Assembly: GCF_027857615.1 (NCBI RefSeq)
Contig: NZ_JAQIFT010000043.1
Coordinates: 62,001-126,000, forward strand
DNA from: Holtiella tumoricola
GTDB taxonomy: Bacteria; Bacillota; Clostridia; Lachnospirales; Cellulosilyticaceae
Direction of reading: 5' to 3'
Length of the DNA: 64,000 nucleotides
Shown here piece after piece: positions 7,448 through 15,781 of the stretch; the first letter of the stretch is position 1, and each line of letters starts with the position of its first letter. Both the position numbers and the translations under genes were made by a program. The notes under the pieces were generated by a model. That model searched no databases and had not been told where the DNA came from. It worked only from the letters and a program-made list of their open reading frames with translations.

Positions 7448-9640
7448 ATGAAAAAGTTAGAGGTGAAATTCGAAAATTGCTATGGAATTAGAAATTTAGA
7501 GTATACATTCGATTATGAAAGGAATAATGGATATTTAATATATGCCCCAAATGGCACAATGAAAACTTCATTTGCAAAAAGTTTATTGGATATCGCTAAT
7601 CAAGTTATGCCGGAAGATAAGATATATGCGGAGAGGGAGTCGAAGTATAGCATAAAAACGGCACAAGGAAATCTAGATCCACAAGGGATATTGGTTATTG
7701 AGTCATACAATGAAAACTTATCTACTGAAAAGGCATCTAGACTTTTAGCGGATAAAAAATTAAAGGAGAAATATGATAAGCTTCATAATATAATAAATGA
7801 ACAAAATAAAAATTTATTAAGAGAATTAAAAATATTATCGGGTATAAGAAATGAAGATAGTATTGAAAAAGAAATTAAAAGTGTTTTTAATGAGGATAAA
7901 GAAGTAATCGAAATCTTTGAACAAATGGTACAAAATATTGAGTTTGAAAAAGTAACTGTATATGAAGATATTAAATATACAGATATTTTTAATGCTAAGA
8001 CTGAAGTAATTTTAAATGATACCGAGTTTAAACAAGCGATTGAAGAGTACATGAAAAAATATAACCAGCTACTTGAAGAATCAATGGTGTTTAAGAGAGG
8101 ATTATTTAATCACAATAACGCAAGTAGCATAGAGAAATCATTGAAGGATAATAATTTCTTTAGAGCTAATTTTACTTTAATTATAGAAGGAATCAATATT
8201 ACGAATGAAAAAGAACTTCAGCAGTTATTAGAAGATGAAAAGAAAAAAATATTAACAGACGAAGAGTTATTAAATAAATTCAATAACATTGATAAAATTT
8301 TAAATAAAAATGCGGAAGCAAAAAAACTTAGAACAATTTTAGAAGAGCATAATGAAATAATAGAATGTTTAATAGATGTGGCAGGATTCAAGAAAAGTTT
8401 ATGGTTATCATATCTAGCAAAATTAGAAGATATATTAAAAGAATTAATGGAACTGTACATAAGAAGTAAAGATGAGTTGAAAACAATAACGGAAATTGCT
8501 AAGCAACAACAAAATGCATGGTATAAGGTGGTAGATATTTTTAACAAGAGATTTGATGTTCCTTTTATTATCAGTATAGAAAATCAAGAAGATGTTATTT
8601 TAAAAGAAGATAGGGCTGTTTTTTCGTTCAAGTATAAAGATGGACAAGAAGAGAGAAGCGTGGATAAAAATAAATTATTAAGTGTATTGAGCAATGGAGA
8701 AAAAAGGGCATTATATATTTTAAATGTTATATTTGAAATAGAAGCACGTAAAGAAGAGGGGAGAGATATATGGTTAATTATTGATGATATTGCAGATTCA
8801 TTTGACTATAAAAATAAGTATGCTATTGTGGAATATCTTAAAGATATACTAGAGTTAGATAGATTTAGGATGCTAATAATGACGCATAATTTTGATTTTT
8901 ATAGAACGGTGGGAGGTAGGCTGAATATAGCAAGAAACCACTGTTTAATGAGTTGTAAAACCAATGGTACTATAGAACTCAAAAGAGGAGAGTATTTAAA
9001 AAATATTTTTAGTATATGGAAAGATAAATTGCATACTAATCAAAAAATATTAATTGCATCTATTCCGTTTGTGAGAAATATTATCGAGTATATCGAAGAA
9101 GAGGGAGCTGAAGATTATATTACATTAACAAGTTTATTACATATTAAAGATATAAGTCAAAATGTCACAATAAAAGATTTAGAGGCAATATACAATAGAG
9201 TATGGAAGACCCCTAAAAATATTCCTAATAAAGAACGGAGTGTGTTGAGTGTAATTGATGAACAAGCAGAAATAATATATAAGTCGCCAGTTGAAGAAAT
9301 AAACCTTGAAAATAAAATAGTGTTATCTATAGCAATAAGGCTTGAGTCAGAGAAATATATGATTAAGAGGATAAATGATATAAATAAAGTCAGAAGTATT
9401 AAAAGTAATCAAACTCAAGAATTATTTAAAATATTTAAAGAGAAATATAAGGAAGAGGATGAGATATTAAAAATACTAGAACAGGTAAATTTAATGACAC
9501 CTGAAAACATACATATGAATTCATTTATGTATGAACCTTTATTAGATATGGATGGTAAACATCTAAATTCTTTATATATTAAATTGAAAGAATTATACGC
9601 TGAGATAGTACTTAATGAAACAGATGAAAAAGAAAATTAG
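7448..9640 (+). CDS. SMC/ABC-like ATPase with internal coiled coil, possible defence protein
   Basis: A 730-residue P-loop ATPase of the RecF/SMC/ABC type. It shows an N-terminal strand pattern (LEVKFENCYGIRN), a Walker A variant APNGTMKTSF near residues 33-42, a Lys/Glu-rich helical insert (about 90-370), an ABC signature LSNGEKRAL near 410, Walker B IWLIIDDIADSFD near 441 and an H-loop MTHNFDF near 478. About 240 further residues after the ATPase have no recognised domain. This layout occurs in anti-phage ATPases such as RloC, PtuA or OLD-like proteins, but no nuclease, HNH or TOPRIM motif was seen. The ATG has an AAGGAGG site. The next gene starts 14 nt after the stop. Function is inferred only from architecture and location. 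Confidence 0.8.
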   Translation: MKKLEVKFENCYGIRNLEYTFDYERNNGYLIYAPNGTMKTSFAKSLLDIANQVMPEDKIYAERESKYSIKTAQGNLDPQGILVIESYNENLSTEKASRLLADKKLKEKYDKLHNIINEQNKNLLRELKILSGIRNEDSIEKEIKSVFNEDKEVIEIFEQMVQNIEFEKVTVYEDIKYTDIFNAKTEVILNDTEFKQAIEEYMKKYNQLLEESMVFKRGLFNHNNASSIEKSLKDNNFFRANFTLIIEGINITNEKELQQLLEDEKKKILTDEELLNKFNNIDKILNKNAEAKKLRTILEEHNEIIECLIDVAGFKKSLWLSYLAKLEDILKELMELYIRSKDELKTITEIAKQQQNAWYKVVDIFNKRFDVPFIISIENQEDVILKEDRAVFSFKYKDGQEERSVDKNKLLSVLSNGEKRALYILNVIFEIEARKEEGRDIWLIIDDIADSFDYKNKYAIVEYLKDILELDRFRMLIMTHNFDFYRTVGGRLNIARNHCLMSCKTNGTIELKRGEYLKNIFSIWKDKLHTNQKILIASIPFVRNIIEYIEEEGAEDYITLTSLLHIKDISQNVTIKDLEAIYNRVWKTPKNIPNKERSVLSVIDEQAEIIYKSPVEEINLENKIVLSIAIRLESEKYMIKRINDINKVRSIKSNQTQELFKIFKEKYKEEDEILKILEQVNLMTPENIHMNSFMYEPLLDMDGKHLNSLYIKLKELYAEIVLNETDEKEN

Positions 9641-9653
9641 GGAGAAATAGAAG

Positions 9654-9962
9654 ATGAAACAAATATTTGTACAGGCGATACATGAAAAAAGAATTTTAGA
9701 AGTGGTGTTTTCTTCGAGCGAAAAAGGGATAATTACACGGTGTTGTGTACCTTTTGACTTTGGACCAAGTAGAAGATATAAAGATGGAAGGGAAAGATAC
9801 CATTTTTATGACTTAGACAGCCCAGAAGGAAAACATAATTTGTCTATTTTACCAGAGCAAGTGATAAATATTAGAATGGAAAGTAGCTGTTTTGAACCAG
9901 CTAATTATGTAACATGGAATCCTAATTGGTTTGTACAACGTGATTGGGGAGAATGCTCTTAG
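9654..9962 (+). CDS. Small conserved-looking protein paired with the ATPase (weak WYL-like resemblance)
   Basis: A 102-residue soluble protein. It begins with an AIHEKRILEVVF helix-strand and continues PFDFGPSRRYKDGRERYHFY, LDSPEGKHNLSILPEQV and WNPNWFVQRDWG. The pattern of an Arg-rich strand, an aromatic YHFYDLD strand and a final PEQVINIRM strand recalls small WYL-type ligand-sensing domains, but the match is weak and made by eye. GGGAGAAATAG precedes the ATG. The 14-nt gap after the ATPase stop implies one operon. It may sense a signal for, or regulate, the ATPase. Confidence 0.7.
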   Translation: MKQIFVQAIHEKRILEVVFSSSEKGIITRCCVPFDFGPSRRYKDGRERYHFYDLDSPEGKHNLSILPEQVINIRMESSCFEPANYVTWNPNWFVQRDWGECS

Positions 9963-10055
9963 TAAATAGTAAACAAGTTTACCATAACTGTGCCAGGTAT
10001 CACATGATTTAGATACAATTATTAGATAATGAGAAAATCATTAGATGTGACTCAG

Positions 10056-10084
10056 CTCCATGAACTAAATCCTCGAAATACTCT
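10056..10084 (+). repeat. Direct repeat copy 2 (att-like)
   Basis: Exact 29-bp copy of 7285-7313. The following bases to about 10170 are a diverged copy of the ssrA terminator and leader up to the ATPase ribosome site, including GGATTTTGGAGTTTT and CAAAACTAGAGATAA. Confidence 0.7.
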
Positions 10085-10231
10085 AATAAAAAAGTGTTTC
10101 GGGGATTTTGGAGTTTTTACGGAAAATTACTTAAATTGCAAAACTAGAGATAATAAACTGATTCTTGTGCAGAGAAGTGTGTAGTTGTACAAAAAAATTA
10201 TTAATATAACATAATAGGAGGAGCTACAAGA

Positions 10232-10288
10232 ATGGATAAGATAGTACTTAAGATATCAGTTAGAGAGGATGTAAAGAAAAATTTATAG
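10232..10288 (+). pseudogene. 18-codon ORF, possible 5' remnant of a second island gene
   Basis: ATAGGAGGAG precedes an ATG encoding MDKIVLKISVREDVKKNL and a TAG. Its leader aligns with the leader of the ATPase gene at 7300-7447, so it occupies the position a cargo gene would take in a second copy of the island. Downstream sequence does not continue a recognisable frame. It could be a leader peptide or chance. Confidence 0.3.
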
Positions 10289-10360
10289 CAAGTGAAGGTT
10301 TCACCTTCCCTATTGTACCAGGTACTTGACAATTCAAAAACAATTTAATTTATATCTAAA

Positions 10361-10440
10361 AGCACAATAAGTCATCCTAATAATAGTCTTTTCCCACTAT
10401 GCGTTGGGTAAAGACTGAAATTAAGGTGGCTTATTATTTT
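10361..10440. repeat. Dispersed hairpin repeat, copy A
   Basis: Begins AGCACAATAAG. Outer arms AATAAGTCATCCTAA (10366-10380) and TTAAGGTGGCTTATT (10421-10435) pair with wobbles. Inner arms AGTCTTTTCCCA and TGGGTAAAGACT pair with one mismatch. Related copies lie at 36028-36106 and 56157-56234. It sits between convergent genes and could terminate either strand. Confidence 0.65.
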
Positions 10441-10488
10441 GTGGCAAAGATTATAACTGATAAGTGAACTTTTAGTGGAGTTACCAAG

Positions 10489-10527
10489 TTACAGGCAAGC
10501 TGCTTTAGTGTTCCTGTAATGTTTTTT
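10489..10527 (+). terminator. Weak plus-strand terminator in the 9963-10573 gap
   Basis: TTACAGG (10489-10495) pairs with CCTGTAA (10513-10519), with a T run at 10522-10527. The rest of this 611-bp gap holds the second direct repeat, the 18-codon ORF and hairpin repeat A; no other gene is seen. Confidence 0.4.
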
Positions 10528-10573
10528 CAATAATGAGGTACTACTTAGAATAAGTATAATTAAAATACAAATT

Positions 10574-11284
10574 TTAAATAATAATATTATGATTTTCTAA
10601 GGTATTACGTAGTACAGTAGCCATAATATTATAACCTCTTGCATTGGGGTGTAGCCCATCATAGGTAATTCCATAGAGTTGAGTATTTGTGCCTGGGAGT
10701 GTTGTTGAGGGGTAATAGTTTACAAAAATAATATTTTCAGCTTTGCAATATTCATAGAGAAAATGATTCATCTCACAGATGTATTTCTTGCGTAAATATT
10801 CACAGAGAGATATAGGAATATTGATAGGCAGTAAAGAAGTGAAGATGGGGGTAGTATCTGATGCTCGAAACTGTGAGGCTATATCTATAATATTATTCTT
10901 TGCACGATTGAGGACTGTTTCGTAGGAGAGGCCAGGTATTAACTTCCAATAGTCTCCCTCCAGATCAATGGAATCATTAATACCGATACCTACAATACAA
11001 TAGGTGGGATGGAGCTGAAGGGCATCTACCCATAGGCGTTTTTGTAAATAGGTTGTTGTGTCTCCTGCTATGCCTCGATTAATGATTAAATGGTCAGGAT
11101 GATTAAAGTATGCATTAAGTTCCCAAAAATGTGTAATAGAATCACCAATAAATAGAAAGGTTGGAGTGAGTTTATTTTCTATTATAGTGTGATTCTTGAT
11201 ATCAAATTCTTTTCTCCTTTGGTCGGAGGCTACATTTTCTGAGAAATATTCTAACCGATCATAGCCTTCTTTTGTTTTTATCAT
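10574..11284 (-). CDS. SGNH/GDSL-family hydrolase (probable cytoplasmic esterase)
   Basis: A 236-residue SGNH hydrolase without a signal peptide. The four blocks are present: FIGDSIT (nucleophile Ser about residue 49), NRGIAGDTT (Gly 71), GIND (Asn 103) and DGLHPN near the C-terminus carrying the catalytic Asp and His. Family members remove acyl groups from sugars, lipids or peptidoglycan. It diverges from an AraC regulator whose downstream genes include a sialidase, so deacetylation of O-acetylated sugars is a reasonable but unproven idea. The minus-strand start at 11284 has a GGAGAGG site. Confidence 0.85.
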   Translation of the reverse strand: MIKTKEGYDRLEYFSENVASDQRRKEFDIKNHTIIENKLTPTFLFIGDSITHFWELNAYFNHPDHLIINRGIAGDTTTYLQKRLWVDALQLHPTYCIVGIGINDSIDLEGDYWKLIPGLSYETVLNRAKNNIIDIASQFRASDTTPIFTSLLPINIPISLCEYLRKKYICEMNHFLYEYCKAENIIFVNYYPSTTLPGTNTQLYGITYDGLHPNARGYNIMATVLRNTLENHNIII

Positions 11285-11470
11285 CTAATAGACTCCTCTC
11301 CGTAATGAGTTTAATAACATAAGTATAGTACCTATGAAGTGCCTAAATAAATAGGAGAAATGATTAATGATAGCATTAAATGACTAGATTGTAATTGAAA
11401 TGGACGGATAAGTATAGTATATTAAGATTAAAAAAATATAACAGAATATAGTGATTAATGAAGGAGGCTC

Positions 11471-12343
11471 ATGAATTCATACATTAATGCCATAAGATTT
11501 AACTTTTTGTATATTGATATTTATTCTTTTGGAAGGACATGGGTATATCCTGAAGATTACTTACCTTACTGCATTGTGAGATATATACTAAGTGGAAGTG
11601 CAATCTTCTTTGTAGATGGTAAGGAATTTAAGGTCACTGTAGGAGATATAGTCTATCTACCTGTTGGTTGTAGGTTATCTTGCCATGCACTCAATGAAGA
11701 CTTCCAGTTTTATAGCATGCGATTTGCCACATCAGTGAACTATAATAATGGCGATTTATTAACAGATTATTTTTATGTTCCTACTATTATAAAAGATCAA
11801 GGTGAATTAGGACGGCAATATTTTGATCATATTTATCAATGGGTTAAGTCAGAGAGTGAAACTAAGATGTTTAGAGTAAGGGGCTATTTGGATTTGTTAA
11901 TAGGATATATGATTGAGCAGGGAAAAAAAGATGCTTCTCAAAAGATGAGTGCGCCTTTTTTTGAGCAGGACTTTACATTGGAGCGTATCAAAACCCGTAT
12001 ACAACAGTCAGATGTTCAATTAGATTCTAGAATACAAGTTGTTATTGATTATATTATTCTTCATCCCTCAGAACAGTATACTATTTTGGAGATGAGTAGG
12101 ATGGCAGAACTAAGTGAATCTAGGTTTAGAACGTTATTTAAAAAGCAAGTAGGGAAGAAACCATTAGAGTATCTCAATGAAATTAGAATGATGACCGCAG
12201 CGAGAAAACTTCTTATATCAGGAGATAATATTAGTGATATAGCCTATGAGATTGGATTTGAAGATCCCAACTATTTTAGTCGTATCTTTAAAAAGTATTT
12301 TTGTATGACACCTAAGCAATATCGTGATAATGCAAAGTATTAA
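11471..12343 (+). CDS. AraC family transcriptional regulator
   Basis: A 290-residue protein with an N-terminal cupin-type sugar-sensing half (YILSGSAIFFVDGKEFKVTVGDIVYLPVG) and two C-terminal helix-turn-helix motifs: YTILEMSRMAELSESRFRTLFKKQVG, and ISDIAYEIGFEDPNYFSRIFKK followed by TPKQYR. The start follows AAGGAGGCTC directly. It lies between the SGNH gene and the ABC transporter/sialidase operon and probably activates the latter when a glycan breakdown product is present. Confidence 0.92.
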   Translation: MNSYINAIRFNFLYIDIYSFGRTWVYPEDYLPYCIVRYILSGSAIFFVDGKEFKVTVGDIVYLPVGCRLSCHALNEDFQFYSMRFATSVNYNNGDLLTDYFYVPTIIKDQGELGRQYFDHIYQWVKSESETKMFRVRGYLDLLIGYMIEQGKKDASQKMSAPFFEQDFTLERIKTRIQQSDVQLDSRIQVVIDYIILHPSEQYTILEMSRMAELSESRFRTLFKKQVGKKPLEYLNEIRMMTAARKLLISGDNISDIAYEIGFEDPNYFSRIFKKYFCMTPKQYRDNAKY

Positions 12344-12378
12344 CTTTAAAAGGCTGACTATATAAGACTAAGTCAATA

Positions 12379-12430
12379 CATAAAAAGAAAAAGGTATCTG
12401 TAATATTGCAGATACCTTTTTCTTTTTATG
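12379..12430. terminator. Very long perfect terminator hairpin after the AraC gene
   Basis: A 22-bp perfect stem: the arm from 12379 to 12400 (contains AAAAGGTATCTG) pairs with 12409 to 12430, with an 8-nt loop. A and T runs on both sides make it bidirectional. Confidence 0.85.
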
Positions 12431-12611
12431 TAAAACATTACTGTAAACTTTAAATTAATCTATAAATGAATAGGTAAAAAAGATTAGAACATAGTTGTTT
12501 TATGCTAGTAATAGCGTTTTTGTGTGTAGAATTGCACATATAAAATCAATATAATTAGACTATCAATAGCGTTATGCACAAAAAACAGATAACAAGAGGG
12601 GGAGTTTTGAA

Positions 12612-13955
12612 ATGAAGAAAAGAATAATAAGTAGTCTATTAGCTGTAGCAATGATCACGACAATGGTCTCCGGATGCGGAAATAAAGCGGTGGAGACAAC
12701 GGGCAGGAATGCAGATGGACAGTTAGAGGGAGAAATTACTTTTTGGCATTCATTCACACAAGGACCTCGTCTTGAAAACATTCAAAAAGCAGCAGATAAA
12801 TTTATGGAAGAACATGAAAAAGTAAATATCAAGATCAAAACCTTCTCATGGAATGACTTTTATCTTAAATGGACAACAGGACTGGCTTCAGGAAATGTAC
12901 CTGATATGAGCACGGGGCTACCAGGGCAAGTTGCAGAAATGATTAATGCAGAGGCGCTTCTTCCTATTAATGATTTGATTGATGATATTGGAAGAGATAA
13001 ATTTAGTGCAAAAGCTTTAGAAGAGGGAACGGTTGATGGCAACGAATATTCTATTCCACTTTATTCACATGCACAGGTAATGTGGATTCGTAAAGATTTA
13101 CTTGAAGAAAATAACTTAAGTGTTCCAAAGACATGGGATGAGTTTTACAATACAGCAAAAGCGCTTACGAAAGATGGTATCTATGGATGTTCTTTCCCAA
13201 GTGGCTCTACAGACTTCCAAGCAACTAATTTCCTTAACTTCTATGTAAAGAGTGGTGGGGGTAGCTTGCTAAAATCAGTAGATGGCAAACTGCAAGCAGA
13301 TCTAACAAGTCCATTAGCCATTGATGGTATCAATTTTTGGTTAAAAGTTTATAGAGATTGCTCACCTAAAGACTCTATTAGTTATGATGTTCTTAAACAA
13401 GCAACATTATATTATCAAGGAAAAACAGCATTTGACTTTAATAGTGGTTTCCAAATCTCTGGGGTAGCGACAAACTCACCTGATTTACTCCAATATGTAG
13501 ATGCTTATCCAATTCCCAAAATTAATGAAAATGATCCAGATTACGGTATTACAACTGCTAACCAACCTATGGTGATCTGGAAGAATACAAAGTACCCAGA
13601 AATTTGTAAGGAATTTATGAAAACATTATATGAAGAAGATGCTTATATTAATTTCTTACATGCGACACCTGTTGGTATGCTACCAGCTATTAGTGGTATT
13701 GCAGATACAGAAGCATACAAGAGTAATGAAATAGTTAAGCAATTTGCACATGCAGAAGAAGTCATTAGTAATGCGGTGGAGAGTGGGACAGCAATCGGAT
13801 TTGAACATGGACCAAACATAGAAGCAGGTATCATGACAAGTCAACATCTTATTGAAGGCATGTTCCAAGATATTATTACAAATGGTACAGATGTGATGAC
13901 AGCGGCTAAAGCAACTGAAGATGGATTAAATGACTTATTTAATGCAGCACGCTAA
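12612..13955 (+). CDS. Carbohydrate ABC transporter, substrate-binding lipoprotein (CUT1)
   Basis: A 447-residue lipoprotein: signal sequence with lipobox VSGC and lipidated Cys 22, then a family-1 solute-binding fold (GEITFWHSFTQGPRLENIQKAA, DMSTGLPGQVAEM, later YDVLKQATLYYQGKTAF). It captures an oligosaccharide outside the membrane for the two permeases that follow. The ATG has a GAGGGGGAG site. It is separated from the permease genes by a terminator, a usual way to make more binding protein than permease. Given the sialidase downstream, a sialic acid or sialo-oligosaccharide ligand is possible. Confidence 0.93.
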   Translation: MKKRIISSLLAVAMITTMVSGCGNKAVETTGRNADGQLEGEITFWHSFTQGPRLENIQKAADKFMEEHEKVNIKIKTFSWNDFYLKWTTGLASGNVPDMSTGLPGQVAEMINAEALLPINDLIDDIGRDKFSAKALEEGTVDGNEYSIPLYSHAQVMWIRKDLLEENNLSVPKTWDEFYNTAKALTKDGIYGCSFPSGSTDFQATNFLNFYVKSGGGSLLKSVDGKLQADLTSPLAIDGINFWLKVYRDCSPKDSISYDVLKQATLYYQGKTAFDFNSGFQISGVATNSPDLLQYVDAYPIPKINENDPDYGITTANQPMVIWKNTKYPEICKEFMKTLYEEDAYINFLHATPVGMLPAISGIADTEAYKSNEIVKQFAHAEEVISNAVESGTAIGFEHGPNIEAGIMTSQHLIEGMFQDIITNGTDVMTAAKATEDGLNDLFNAAR

Positions 13956-13981
13956 GCTTGCTCGGTAGTAAATTACATTAG

Positions 13982-14017
13982 AGCAAGATAATGATAATAA
14001 ATTATCTTGCTTTTTTT
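13982..14017 (+). terminator. Intra-operon terminator/attenuator between binding protein and permeases
   Basis: AGCAAGATAAT (13982-13992) pairs with ATTATCTTGCT (14001-14011), then a run of T. The permease ribosome site lies immediately after, so read-through must supply the downstream genes. Confidence 0.8.
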
Positions 14018-14031
14018 AAAAGGTGGTGATT

Positions 14032-14913
14032 ATGGTGACGCGAAAGAATTATACAAGGTGGTTCTTTGTACTTCCAGCTTTACTAGTAATAGGGGTATTA
14101 CTTTTTTACCCAATATGCTCAAGTATTTATTATAGTTTTACGAACAAAAACCTAATCAAAGCGAGCTATGATTTTGTGGGATTAGAAAATTATAAAATCG
14201 TTTTAATGAGTAAAGATTTTTGGAATGCTTTTTTCAATACAATTAAGTGGACAGTTCTTTCTTTAGGTGGGCAGATTCTTGTAGGTTTTACAGGAGCACT
14301 TGCATTAAATAGAGTGCGACTATTCAAATCAACTTACCGTACATTGCTCATTATTCCATGGGCGTTCCCATCCATAGTTATTGCTTTCTCCTGGCAATGG
14401 ATTTTAAATGGTGTATACGGTTACATACCGAATATGTTAGTCGAGTTAGGCATTTGTGAAACAGTTCCACAGTTTTTGATTCATAAAACAGGTGCATTTA
14501 TTTGCTTGGTACTTATTAATATATGGTTTGGGGCACCGCTTATTATGGTGAATGTTTTATCAGCATTACAAACTGTGCCAATGGATCAATATGAAGCTGC
14601 CAAGATAGATGGTGCAACAACATGGCAATCTTTTTACCATATTACGATGCCACATATCAAATTGGTTATGGGTCTTTTGATAGCTTTACGTACAGTATGG
14701 ATATTTAATAGTTTTGATATCATTTATCTTATTACGGGTGGTGGACCAGCAGGCGTTACAGAGACCATACCAATCTTAGCCTATAACATGGGTTGGGGAA
14801 CAAAGTTAATAGGTAGATCATCAGCTGTTACGGTACTCCTATTTATTTTCTTAATCCTTGTACTTGCTACTTACTTTATAAAGCTTAGACACTGGGAAAA
14901 GGAGGAAAACTAG
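14032..14913 (+). CDS. Carbohydrate ABC transporter permease (MalF-type)
   Basis: A membrane protein with six hydrophobic helices and the EAA loop (YEAAKIDGATTWQSFYHITMP) that contacts the ATPase. The N-terminal helix WFFVLPALLVIGVLLFYP and the motif YYSFTNKNL are typical of CUT1 permeases. Upstream in-frame GTG codons at 14023 and 14026 are part of an almost perfect ribosome site (AAAGGTGGTGA), so the ATG at 14032 is taken as the start. The stop directly abuts the next ATG. Confidence 0.92.
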   Translation: MVTRKNYTRWFFVLPALLVIGVLLFYPICSSIYYSFTNKNLIKASYDFVGLENYKIVLMSKDFWNAFFNTIKWTVLSLGGQILVGFTGALALNRVRLFKSTYRTLLIIPWAFPSIVIAFSWQWILNGVYGYIPNMLVELGICETVPQFLIHKTGAFICLVLINIWFGAPLIMVNVLSALQTVPMDQYEAAKIDGATTWQSFYHITMPHIKLVMGLLIALRTVWIFNSFDIIYLITGGGPAGVTETIPILAYNMGWGTKLIGRSSAVTVLLFIFLILVLATYFIKLRHWEKEEN

Positions 14914-15747
14914 ATGCGTAATAAAAGTAAATGGTTTTGGGATTCCATATCCCATGTGTATTTGATCTTGCTTACAGTTATTTCGGTATTTCCGCTTGTA
15001 TGGATTATCCTTTCTTCTGTGAAGGAAAGAGGAGAGTTAACAGGCAATCCAACCAAGTTTTGGCCTTCTACATTTACGTTAGATTATTATAAGCACGTTA
15101 TTACTGAATTAGGATTTATGAACAACATAAAAAATAGTATCATTATTTCACTCGTAACCACCCTTATTGCAATTACTATTGCATCTTTAGCAGCTTATGG
15201 CATTTGCAGGTTCTTCCCAAAGGTGGGAACGCTTATGTCGAAATTGATTGTAGTATCTTATGTTTTCCCTCCTATCCTTTTAGCGATTCCCTATTCAATT
15301 GTTATGGCTAAGATTGGACTGACAAATACAGGTACAGGACTTATTCTTGTCTATCTATCTTTTAGTGTACCTTATGCGGTATGGCTTCTAGTTGGATTCT
15401 TTAAGGCTATACCTATTGGTATAGAAGAGGCCGCCCAGGTAGATGGTGCAAGTAAGTTTACAGTATTTACAAAGATTGCACTGCCACTTGCAGCTCCTGG
15501 AATTGTGGCAACAGCCATCTATACATTTATCAATGCATGGAATGAATTCTTATACGCCTTGATATTGATTAACAATACAGAAAAAATGACTGTTGCAGTA
15601 GCCCTACGTTCGTTGAACGGAGCGGAAATACTAGACTGGGGTGATATGATGGCGGCTTCAGTACTTGTGGTTGTTCCATCTATTGTATTCTTCTGTTTTA
15701 TCCAGAAGAAGATTGCTGGTGGACTGTATGATGGAGCAGAAAAGTAA
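14914..15747 (+). CDS. Carbohydrate ABC transporter permease (MalG-type)
   Basis: A 277-residue second permease half with six helices and the EAA loop (IEEAAQVDGASKFTVFTKIALP). The start codon follows the previous stop without a gap, with GGAGGAAAAC inside the upstream gene as ribosome site, so the two are translationally coupled. No ATP-binding subunit gene is adjacent; a shared MsmK/UgpC-like ATPase elsewhere is assumed. Confidence 0.92.
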   Translation: MRNKSKWFWDSISHVYLILLTVISVFPLVWIILSSVKERGELTGNPTKFWPSTFTLDYYKHVITELGFMNNIKNSIIISLVTTLIAITIASLAAYGICRFFPKVGTLMSKLIVVSYVFPPILLAIPYSIVMAKIGLTNTGTGLILVYLSFSVPYAVWLLVGFFKAIPIGIEEAAQVDGASKFTVFTKIALPLAAPGIVATAIYTFINAWNEFLYALILINNTEKMTVAVALRSLNGAEILDWGDMMAASVLVVVPSIVFFCFIQKKIAGGLYDGAEK

Positions 15748-15781
15748 ATAAATATTTTAATAGATGAAAGGTGAGGATAAT

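Larger units (their letters stand above)
7285..10084. mobile_element. Candidate accessory island at the 3' end of ssrA, bounded by direct repeats
   Basis: The last 5 bases of ssrA (CTCCA) plus downstream sequence (7285-7313) recur exactly, 29 of 29, at 10056-10084. Weaker similarity continues for roughly 90 bp in each copy. Between the copies lie only the ATPase gene and its small partner, which are AT-richer than their neighbours. The 3' end of ssrA is a classic integration site for tyrosine-recombinase islands, so the repeats may be att-like. No integrase is present, so the element would be a remnant or mobilised in trans. Simple duplication of a terminator segment is the alternative. Confidence 0.45.

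Noticed and set aside
7285..10084. Complete integrative element
   Set aside because: No integrase, recombinase or mobilisation gene lies between the repeats, so only a candidate island is claimed.
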